A DNA stretch of 64,000 bases. Source: Antedon mediterranea. Taxonomy: Eukaryota > Echinodermata > Crinoidea > Comatulida > Antedonidae. The translations under genes and the position numbers were made by a program. Under the pieces are notes generated by a model. It saw only the letters and a program-made list of their open reading frames with translations, was not told where the DNA came from and did not search any database. The stretch covers positions 4,772,001 to 4,836,000 of the forward strand of contig NC_092679.1 of NCBI RefSeq assembly GCF_964355755.1. Reading direction: 5' to 3'. Positions 59,901 through 64,000 of this stretch are shown here, one piece after another (position 1 is the first letter of the stretch; each line of letters opens with the position of its first letter).

Positions 59901-61899
59901 AGCGACGCAACGCAAGGACGTAACGCAACGCAAGTGAATTGACCAATCACAAGCGATGGCTTATTCGCTGGTGATTGCTAACTGTCTATAACTTCGCTTG
60001 TCATTGGTTAAAACGCTTGCGTTGCGTTTACGTCCTTGCGTTACATTCTAGTGGGAACCAAGCTTAAGAGAAAAAAATGTAAAATGTACCATTATCAGCA
60101 TTTTGACGCGCGTTTAATTCGTAATGTTACCTACCATGATCCACACCAACAAAAAATAATAAAGGAGAAACATTCATTGACATAAACATGAATCGCATTG
60201 GATTGGCCTGGTTGTAAAACTATTGCATATTGTAATTTATGAATTTTTATTTGAAACCAGTAGTAAATTGTCTTTGAAAATAAACTTTCATTTTTTTAAT
60301 ACGCCTTAGATGTTGGCTGGATACTGATTCGGGTGCAATATGGACTTTCATTTCTTGTGTCTGCATTACTATCACGGTAAATATTGTTCATTATATAAGA
60401 CATTAATACATTCCTGTTATTTGATTGGATGATTGTGGTCACATAGCGTGCAATAGTACACACTATTTAACAATCGTTAAATTTTACTTTCTTGTGTACG
60501 AAAAAAAATCTTTTCTCGTACGAAAAATATATTTTTTTAGATCATTACTTTAGAAATCCAACAGCGCCGCCTATTTTGTACTTTCGCCGGGATGATACAT
60601 AATTAACACTACAGTACAAAAAATATTTATAATTATAATATATTATAAAAAAAAACCCAATATATTTACAACAAAAAAACAAATAAGTGTTACTGTTTCA
60701 ATCTGAATCAAAGTAGGCCTACCCTTTTTTCAATGTGATTCAAATGACAGGAAGCTATTAAGATACAAATAATGTCATGATGAATGATGAAAGGTTAAAT
60801 TTAACCTTTCATCATTCACCTCATGACATTATTTGTACTATTCCACTCATAAACATTCATTATTTGTATAATTTATTACTCAGTATCATAGTGATATAAG
60901 ATGAAGAATTTAAAAATTACATTCACTGGGCAATACTGTTATACATTTTATTTTGTAGACCGTTCTTGTTCAGATGACTGTTGTTGGGGTTTTAATTTAC
61001 AAGAAGGCTAAACTACCAAATCAAAGTAGAGATGAAATTGACACTCTTAAACGACTGAGGTAATTTTAAAAGACACCGAAATTAATAAAATTGATCAATA
61101 TTCAATTGAGCTACGATATTTTCCTTTTGATTTTACTTTTTTGGGACTTGGCCACTTTCAAAACTCAAAGAAATGTATTACCATTTTTAAGACACATCTT
61201 TCTTTTCCAGTCTGTTTTATAAAATATTTGTAAATTGAAAGAAATGTTCTTTTTTATTGTTGTTTTGAAAGAAATAAATGTTAACTTGAATTGAATATAT
61301 GTAGCCTACGTACTTTTGTTGGCGCAGCTTAAGTAATACTGTTTTATTATAAAAATAACAAAATGTCGGGTGGGGTCCAGCATTGATTTGACATTTTCTT
61401 AATGTACAACTATTTTTAATTACCAGAACCATGGTAGGAGGTTTGCTGATTCTTACTCCAGTCGTTGGAATTCCGTGGATGTTTGGTATAATAATCATTT
61501 TTGATGATTCTGAGACAATGCAATACATATTCGTTATTTTGAATAGCATGCAGGGATTCTTCATTTGGTTGACGCAGTGCTTTTTTAGCAATGAGGTAAT
61601 TATAAGCTTAACACAAAAGCGAAAAGAGGAAAACGTGCTTAGTGATGAATACTGGGGGAAAATATTTACGTTCCTAATATAGTAATAGTACATCTATTGC
61701 GACTTTAATACCTATAGCCAAAATAAAGAAACCTTTAAAGTACATAACCAAAATATGTATTTCAATTATATTGCAGGTAAGAAGTGCAGTGAAGAAGAAA
61801 TTGAGCAACAGAATAGGACCTGTCTTTGATAACACCAGTGCTAATACTATTAACACACGTTCAACGTCCATCGAAATGGAAGGAGAACGAGTCATTTAA
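41050..61899 (+). CDS. Adhesion-type GPCR with LDLa repeats (tandem 5' cassettes, single 7TM module)
   Basis: Adhesion GPCRs are surface receptors with a long ectodomain, a GAIN/GPS autoproteolysis module and seven helices. Here up to six LDLa modules, two Thr/Ser-rich stalks, a short GAIN-like part, a GPS and a 7TM domain can be joined. Joining signal exon 41050-41101 to every intact cassette exon and then 54635 onward gives 2361 nt, in frame, 786 residues plus stop. All cassette exons are phase 1-1, so many subsets also splice in frame. Exon coordinates are in the entries below. The ligand is unknown. LDLa-plus-GPS-7TM combinations are plausible for deuterostome receptors, but I cannot name an orthologue. 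Which cassettes are used in real transcripts cannot be told from DNA. Confidence 0.85.
42045..42510 (-). mobile_element. LINE-a, 3' end only (cassette 1)
   Basis: gaggagcctattcaccacaa on the minus strand and the following AT-rich 3' UTR match the longer fragments at 44045-45254 and 46555-48864. Only the 3' end remains in this cassette. Confidence 0.65.
43067..43863 (+). CDS. GPCR cassette 2: signal exon, LDLa-1, stalk
   Basis: Exons: 43067-43118 ([18 protein letters not shown]), 43234-43347 and 43729-43863. The LDLa differs from cassette 1 by a D-to-Y change in the acidic segment (DTYNDC). The third exon encodes a Thr/Ser-rich, probably O-glycosylated 45-residue stalk ([15 protein letters not shown]…), phase 1-1. 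This cassette has its own intact ATG and upstream TGACGTCA (43057-43064), so it could act as an alternative start. Confidence 0.8.
44045..45254 (-). pseudogene. LINE-a fragment with RT remnants (cassette 2)
   Basis: Minus-strand frames encode reverse-transcriptase motifs: [22 protein letters not shown] (A motif), [13 protein letters not shown] (B), FADDLSLFY (C), and a thumb-region fragment at 44249-44515 ([10 protein letters not shown]). There is no endonuclease domain and the frames are separated, so it is a 5'-truncated dead copy. Confidence 0.8.
45255..45405. repeat. Dispersed repeat R, copy 2 of 3
   Basis: Matches 40345-40500 (ccgattgcctccaaaattta, aacagacagacagacacacg, cctccttggcggaggtgaac). 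It separates LINE-a of cassette 2 from the anchor of cassette 3. Confidence 0.8.
45597..46205 (+). CDS. GPCR cassette 3: LDLa-1 and LDLa-2, start exon broken
   Basis: Intact exons: 45752-45865 and 46086-46205. The signal exon (about 45597-45636) has lost its first codons and the TGACGTCA through a deletion that joins cacggtattt directly to ttttagatttgttttc. This cassette can therefore only be used as internal exons. Both LDLa modules keep their six Cys. The second ends ICIS with a GTAGG donor. Confidence 0.8.
46555..48864 (-). pseudogene. LINE-a fragment interrupted by LINE-b (cassette 3)
   Basis: Same 3' end and RT remnants as the cassette 2 copy (47090-47356 and 48362-48616), nearly identical to them, which shows the LINE was duplicated with the cassette. 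A second LINE is inserted at 47471-48283. Confidence 0.8.
47471..48283 (-). pseudogene. LINE-b 3' fragment nested in LINE-a
   Basis: A 168-residue minus-strand frame (47664-48170) encodes the RT thumb and C-terminal part of a different non-LTR element ([31 protein letters not shown]). Comparison with the uninterrupted cassette 2 copy places both edges: 3' after gattaatat and 5' before cataaaattgg. Inserted after the cassette duplication. Confidence 0.75.
48865..49005. repeat. Dispersed repeat R, copy 3 of 3
   Basis: Matches the other two copies with small deletions (gatagatagataaatccttg in place of gatacatatacctccttg). It stands before cassette 4. Confidence 0.8.
49570..52551 (-). CDS. LINE-c ORF2: endonuclease and reverse transcriptase
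   Basis: The frame is open from the ORF1 stop (52552-52554) to a stop at 49570, about 990 codons. The APE-type endonuclease spans residues ~50-265 ([54 protein letters not shown]). The reverse transcriptase spans ~500-760 ([62 protein letters not shown] at ~716). All catalytic residues are visible. It nicks target DNA and primes reverse transcription there. No ATG occurs before residue ~132, inside the endonuclease domain, so initiation is unusual (see findings). Confidence 0.92.
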   Translation of the reverse strand, partial: KDGNEDRAVKIKDIYSNNILNETLNLPLLFETNNSIQDVTGTTDVFTEDCSIFQKHGLSILSLNIVSLIGNFDNFKHIIENNEIDVISLNETRLDYTISNNDVRINGYDLYRKDRNREGGGVAVYLNRNGKTTHKLRPDLMNEHLEMSIIEIKQLNSKPFLLLSWYRPPNSDMQIFERIEKVLENVESTNLEYMIIGDVNCDTHSKNLSCYTKKLIDIAKNFHLTQLITEPTRITENSSTLIDHIYTTVPNSISKSGVLHTGISDHSAIYVIVGKQEKCKAHKHKYKTSRNYKHFNENEFKRDIEKINWQEIQHYNDIDDATYFFESNFLKIANDYAPLKKKRVRNKTSPWLTDDLVRSMRERDVLKKKASKTNTPEMWAQYKLSKNKVNAEIKKCKKEYFSKQLDTKDSKKIWETLRYIVPAKSINTEISNLKTNDNKLTADSSKIANNLNKYFSKIGPDLAKNIPPEIPRLLIVNNTNQSRDLLKFSFVNQEYIYKQLNALDVSKATGLDELPAKMLKLVIDQIVGPLTYLVNLSLSTSTFPKRWKCAKICPVFKGGDRTEASNYRPISILPILSKIIERVVFDQVYQFINSKNMIYAYQSGFRPNFSTVSSLLNITEDWINDIDCGKYIGLVMLDLKKAFDTVDHTILIDKLKSFNLDVSIINWFKDYLCDRTHLTQVNGVRSDKCYSNCGIPQGSILGPLLFILYVNDLPKHVNSVQISMYADDTALYFASSDINEVLAKINEDLKKIKSWLASNKLSLNVNKTQCMFIGTQQRLAKLANIDLNLNIDNIRLQRVKSCKHLGVVIDEYLLWDKQIDNVKSKVLPGLYYLKKSSNLVPKHVSCLMYNSIISPQFNYCNIVWGRSNKKNTNKLQMLQNRAAKIITKTRKYDSSTQALQNLNWINLNTQLHNNEAKMLYKIFHNQAPPYLNELFTPKLDTYNTRSKDVLKLNKPKTEYKKKSFSYHGASLWNTLKKPMQNATNLNTFNKLLV
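52552..52968 (-). CDS. LINE-c ORF1, 5'-truncated
   Basis: The frame enters at the truncated 5' edge ([14 protein letters not shown]…). It contains an SGNH/esterase-like end ([17 protein letters not shown]) and then two CCHC zinc knuckles ([14 protein letters not shown] and [14 protein letters not shown]), ending LLQQQ-TGA. ORF1 proteins of this type bind the element's RNA. The N-terminus and most of the esterase domain are missing. Confidence 0.8.
   Translation of the reverse strand, partial: FQTGKVYVSGLCPRLDNPQLNLHVLQTNEMLKANFKDCFIDNFKAFLSPFGLDTSKFTRHGLHLNERGTTALIKSINSSVTILKTNTRQTELTSSIASCHFCGENGHIRRICRHRKPLQCWYCQEDGHKAKFCLLQQQ
53224..54140 (+). CDS. GPCR cassette 4: LDLa-1 and stalk, start exon interrupted
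   Basis: The ATG (53224) and TGACGTCA (53214-53221) are intact, but ~115 bp inserted after gttttc introduces an in-frame stop, so the signal exon no longer reads through. The LDLa exon 53506-53622 is one codon longer than its siblings (ECPSPSKF) and stays in frame. The stalk exon 54006-54140 matches cassette 2. This cassette lies next to the constant exons and is probably always spliced in. Confidence 0.75.
53248..53362. repeat. Insertion disrupting the cassette 4 signal exon
   Basis: Sequence from ttcttcttcgtattaggagc to tttagttattcttttac is absent from the other three cassettes at the same point. It brings a TAG stop. No terminal repeats are obvious, so its nature is unknown. Confidence 0.6.
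54342..54556 (+). pseudogene. Decayed GPCR stalk exon
   Basis: After a good acceptor (ttgattgtag), the frame reads [27 protein letters not shown], Thr/Ser-rich like the stalks, then meets TGA at 54461-54463. One base fewer in the preceding T run would restore the frame. The end ctcaactgacactaagtatc resembles the stalk donor tcaattgacagtgagtattc with GTGAGT changed to CTAAGT. Skipping it keeps the frame, since both neighbours are phase 1. Weak donors at 54393 or 54396 could rescue a short form. Confidence 0.5.
54635..57949 (+). CDS. GPCR GAIN-like region and GPS
   Basis: Exons: 54635-54724 (Thr/Ser-rich, [11 protein letters not shown]…), 54975-55038, 55166-55274, 57576-57646 and 57835-57949, with phases 1, 1, 2, 0, 2 and 0 agreeing at every junction. 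The last two exons form the [13 protein letters not shown] then [17 protein letters not shown]. The HL|T cleavage tripeptide and the four Cys are present, so autoproteolysis looks possible. At ~150 residues the region is shorter than a full GAIN domain, so probably only the GPS-proximal subdomain is present. Confidence 0.85.
55735..55830. repeat. Dispersed repeat D copy
   Basis: tacaaataatggcatgagtt, taatgatgaaaggctatatt and aataaacattcattatttg match the repeats near 17155-17240 and 60767-60880. In the GPCR intron before the GPS exons. Confidence 0.5.
55906..55949 (+). ncRNA. Hammerhead-like motif 1
   Basis: CTGATGA (55914-55920) is followed by a GGGC/GCCC stem (22-25 with 29-32), then GAAA (55933-55936), then AC-AT-GT and C42 as a possible cleavage base. 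Flanks cttttcac and gttaaaa can pair as stem I with one mismatch. One extra base lies between CTGATGA and the stem, unlike a canonical hammerhead. Such motifs are known from Penelope-like elements. Activity is untested. Confidence 0.4.
56024..56068. repeat. TA dinucleotide microsatellite
   Basis: A (TA)n run of ~20 units; another (56938-56994) lies at the far side of the tRNA-like block, both next to the word gatttatata. A shorter AT run is at 55830-55862. Confidence 0.9.
56180..56250 (-). tRNA. tRNA-like, Pro-type body with TGT anticodon (copy 1)
   Basis: Minus-strand 71-mer with A box (GTGGTCTAGTGGTATGA), anticodon stem CTCGC/GCGAG with loop CCTGTAA, B box GGTTCGAATCC, and an acceptor stem with one mismatch (G2-A71). 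Discriminator A is followed directly by TTTTTT, a Pol III terminator. The body most resembles tRNA-Pro, but the anticodon would be TGT (Thr) and position 33 is C, not the near-universal U. It may be a tRNA pseudogene or a SINE head. Confidence 0.55.
56547..56617 (-). tRNA. tRNA-like, Pro-type body with TGT anticodon (copy 2)
   Basis: Identical to the copy at 56180-56250 over its full length, with the same TTTTTT downstream. The perfect identity of the whole 367-bp unit points to very recent duplication. Confidence 0.55.
56723..56787 (+). pseudogene. tRNA-like copy 3, inverted and 5'-truncated
   Basis: Starts at GTGGTCTAG, lacking the first ~6 bases of the acceptor stem, then is identical to the other copies through CAGAGAC and ATTTTTT. 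It cannot form an acceptor stem and is unlikely to be a functional tRNA. Confidence 0.6.
56938..56994. repeat. TA dinucleotide microsatellite
   Basis: (TA)n of ~28 units adjoining the inverted tRNA-like unit. The (YI)n frame across it is not a protein. Confidence 0.9.
57060..57440. repeat. Dispersed repeat E, copy 1
   Basis: taggcctatatttgatttac, ggcgccgctgttggatttct, ttttcgtacacgaattttt and caatagtgcgtgctattaca recur in inverted order at 60420-60740. Ends ~140 bp before the first GPS exon. Confidence 0.6.
58418..61899 (+). CDS. GPCR seven-transmembrane domain and tail
   Basis: Exons: 58418-58524 (TM1), 59211-59304 (TM2, [19 protein letters not shown]), 59614-59843 (TM3 and TM4), 60310-60376 (extracellular loop 2 CWL, start of TM5), 60959-61059 (TM5), 61427-61595 (TM6 and TM7) and 61777-61899 (tail, stop TAA). 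[14 protein letters not shown] in TM7 is the hallmark of adhesion-family receptors. The ~40-residue tail has a Ser/Thr cluster ([10 protein letters not shown]) and no PDZ-binding end. A family A MITE (59884-60064) and a palindrome sit in the introns. Confidence 0.93.
59884..60064. mobile_element. MITE family A, full-length reference copy
   Basis: The 180-bp element runs from AGCGTGGTTCCCACTAG to CTAGTGGGAACCAAGCT, flanked by TAA on both sides, and is uninterrupted. It is the reference for the other copies. In the intron after the GPCR TM3-TM4 exon. Confidence 0.8.
60420..60740. repeat. Dispersed repeat E, copy 2 (inverted)
   Basis: gcgtgcaatagtacacacta, gtgtacgaaaaaaaatcttt, gaaatccaacagcgccgcct and ctgaatcaaagtaggcctac are the reverse complement of the repeat at 57060-57440. 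Confidence 0.6.
60767..60834. repeat. Near-perfect 68-bp palindrome
   Basis: The left arm aaataatgtcatga-tgaatg, atgaaaggttaaa, is mirrored by tttaacctttcatcattc, acctcatgacattattt with only a 2-base indel. It would extrude as a hairpin. In the GPCR intron before the TM5 exon. Confidence 0.85.
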
Positions 61900-62438
61900 A
61901 TTTAGGGTTTAACATGTAGATCTAATTAATGTTGTATTTTACGTCACAAGCACATTTTAAATATTATTAAAACTTGGCGGACAGGATTATCTAGACCAGC
62001 CACAGTAAAGGAACTAATTCGCACTGTTCAATTTATAGAGATAAACTTATTATTATGTACAGTTAGAAGAAGTAAATTTAGCCCATCATGAAGGTAAACA
62101 TGTCCTGAATACGACAAATTCACTCGATAATTTACTATACTAATAGTAATACTATTCATAATAGAAATTGAAGCTATATATTGTTTGAAGGTTTGCATGG
62201 CGATATCAAATGTTGATATAAAGTTAGCGGTACACCAAGTTTAATTTAATTTAATAATCTAAATTGCAATCATATTGATATTTTTAATGATTCACTTCTT
62301 GAACAGCCTGCATAACCTGTTCTAATTTCCAATTGAAATTGTTTATGGCATGCTGATCTATATTTATATATATATATATATATGATCTATGTTTATATGA
62401 TATATAAAAATGACGTTATCCAAATTCCTTCACTTGTA

Positions 62439-62475
62439 CTGATGAAGGGCTAGTGTTGCCCGAAAGCTCTGCTAA
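62439..62475 (+). ncRNA. Hammerhead-like motif 2
   Basis: CTGATGA (62439-62445), one extra A, stem GGGC/GCCC around TAGTGTT, GAAA (62462-62465), then AGC-TCT-GCT able to form a 3-bp stem III before a possible cleavage base A. It has the same layout as 55906-55949 and likewise follows a TA-rich tract. Flanks do not form an obvious stem I. Confidence 0.35.
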
Positions 62476-62594
62476 CTTTTCTGGCTGTTTACTTTATCGT
62501 TTTGATTTAGCTTTTCGCTTTTTATTTTTGTATCTCCATTGAGATCTAGCCACTGATACCCACAGCATTGTCGTTTTTAGTCGCGTGGAAGCGA

Positions 62595-62705
62595 CTCTAT
62601 AGTTCACTATGTCGGTCGGTTGGTCGGTCTGTCTGTCTGTCGGTCTGTCTGTCGGTCTGTCTGTCTGTCTGTCTGTCTGTCGGTCCGGTATCACTATGCG
62701 TTTTA
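62595..62705 (+). repeat. GTCT/GTCG microsatellite, copy 1
   Basis: agttcactatgtcggtcggt leads into (gtct)n with interspersed gtcg and ends ggtccggtatcactatgc. Copy 2 at 63265-63380 has the same borders, so the array belongs to a larger repeat 665 bp apart. Confidence 0.85.
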
Positions 62706-63264
62706 TCGCTTTCTGACCTTATCTTGATATCAGTTTAATCTAGCTAGGTCAATTTTTCACAGTATATTCCTTATGGCCAGGAATCAATGTGGTTATGTTT
62801 TCATGGTGCGCAATAAAAAATTACGCGGTCTACGCACGATTTAACGAAATCACGTTTGTAATCATATCTTCACAACCATGAATCACAATTAAATAAAATT
62901 TGGTACTCATAAATTTCAGGGCATAAATCATCATAATGGCAATACAATTACGTGCGTAGCGCATGTAACGCATGCGTACGCGCGCTTAAAATTTTCAAAA
63001 TTTATTTTCAATGAAATAAGAGTACATTTCAGGCAATTTTAAGCGTTTACAAAATTGCCATGAGTGCGCATATTTGTGCGCGCGCACTGCGCGTTAAATG
63101 TTATTGCGCACTCTTTTTGCCCGATTTCTGTTTTCTTGACTTACTTTTCAACTCGAAATTACGTTATACGAGCACGTCGAAAGTGACAGGCTACGCACGT
63201 GTAAATTAAAAAAATATAAATGTTTTTAAACATTTCAACATTTTTAAACATGTTCAGTAATTTC

Positions 63265-63380
63265 GGTCAGTATAGTTCACTATGTCGGTCGGTCGGTCTG
63301 TCTGTCTGTCTGTCTGTCGGTCTGTCTGTCGGTCTGTCTGTCGGTCTGTCGGTCTGTCTGTCGGTCCGGTATCACTATGC
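63265..63380 (+). repeat. GTCT/GTCG microsatellite, copy 2
   Basis: Same borders as copy 1. tagcacgcgactt follows here while tagtcgcgtggaagcgact precedes copy 1, which suggests that the two copies bound a duplicated segment. Confidence 0.85.
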
Positions 63381-64000
63381 ATTGTAGCACGCGACTTAAT
63401 GGCTGTTGGCCTTGTTTTCAGTAATTTGCCTTTGGATTTATATATATATAAATATATATATTTGTATTTATTGTTAACCGTTTTTGATGTTGTATTGTTT
63501 TATTGTTTTAATAACTATTGAGTAAACCAAACGAAAACAAGACACTATCGAAAGATCTATAAGGAATTCATGAAGGTCATATCACAAACATTGTTTATTT
63601 CAAATGATAATAATGATGATATTTTCTTCTTTTTTTTATTTTGTCTTATATATTATATAATAAAGAAATACAATTCCTGGTTTTTTCAACGTCCGCAAAC
63701 GAGTAATTTTTAAAAGGAATAATGCTTATTCATTCATTCAATCTTTTATTTCGGAAACTCTGGTCCATAGAAAGTAAATTACATATAAATGAAATAAATA
63801 AAATAAACAAAATTACTACTACTCATCTCAGGATGGCATTCCATCTGGAGAGCATCTTCGACTTAACTAAGATATTGCTTATGATTGAATATGATTATTT
63901 CTATTTATCTAAGGAATCTTATGTTGAATGTATGAACTGAACTCAGCAATGGCAAAAAAATATAAGACCATGGGTTCCCGGTTGATTTTTAGAACGCTGT

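Larger units (their letters stand above)
61900..64000. other. GPCR 3' flank, no further gene
   Basis: AT-rich. An attaaa near 61965 could serve polyadenylation of the receptor transcript. Contains the motif at 62439 and GTCT arrays listed below. The remaining short frames are repeat or AT-rich artefacts. Confidence 0.5.

Noticed and set aside
62494-62694. QTDRPTDR-type protein
   Set aside because: Translation of a GTCT microsatellite.

Overview
This is animal nuclear DNA: AT-rich, intron-rich, with spliced genes and dense interspersed repeats. The frequent AGGCCTA-type words, the 5S- and tRNA-derived SINEs, the CR1-like retrotransposon and the gene content suggest a marine invertebrate deuterostome, most likely an echinoderm. 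That placement is inference. No prokaryotic features were seen.

Layout. (1) 1-8340: no convincing gene; old SINE and LINE debris. (2) 8341-8596, minus strand: one coding exon of an SLC6 neurotransmitter:sodium symporter whose other exons are not visible. (3) 9.8-17.2 kb: a mobile-element block. It holds a MITE inserted into its own family, a 600-bp palindrome, and a ~4-kb element with long diverged inverted termini and a degenerate internal tandem repeat. (4) 17584-38025, minus strand: a complete THADA gene. I rebuilt 34 coding exons with consistent intron phases (5865 nt, 1954 residues plus stop). Its introns carry minisatellites, MITEs and SINEs. One exon encodes a run of octapeptide repeats, and one intron uses a GC donor. 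(5) 38058-38885: a foldback element just upstream of the THADA start codon. (6) 41050-61899, plus strand: an adhesion-type GPCR gene. Its 5' part is a tandem array of four cassettes (signal-peptide exon, LDLa exons, Thr/Ser-rich stalk exon). Its 3' part is a single GAIN/GPS plus seven-helix module. All cassette exons are phase 1-1 and splice-compatible, and the maximal join is 2361 nt (786 residues). Non-LTR retrotransposons sit inside the array, one of them with an intact endonuclease/RT frame. (7) 55.8-57.0 kb: TA microsatellites around three copies of a tRNA-like sequence, two direct and one inverted. (8) 61.9-64 kb: no gene; a ribozyme-like motif and two GTCT arrays.

The three genes are not obviously linked in function. 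THADA is a conserved tRNA-modification cofactor, SLC6 a membrane transporter, and the GPCR a surface receptor with an expanding ectodomain. The most notable structure is the receptor's tandem 5' cassette array, in which each intact or interrupted start exon is preceded by a perfect TGACGTCA.
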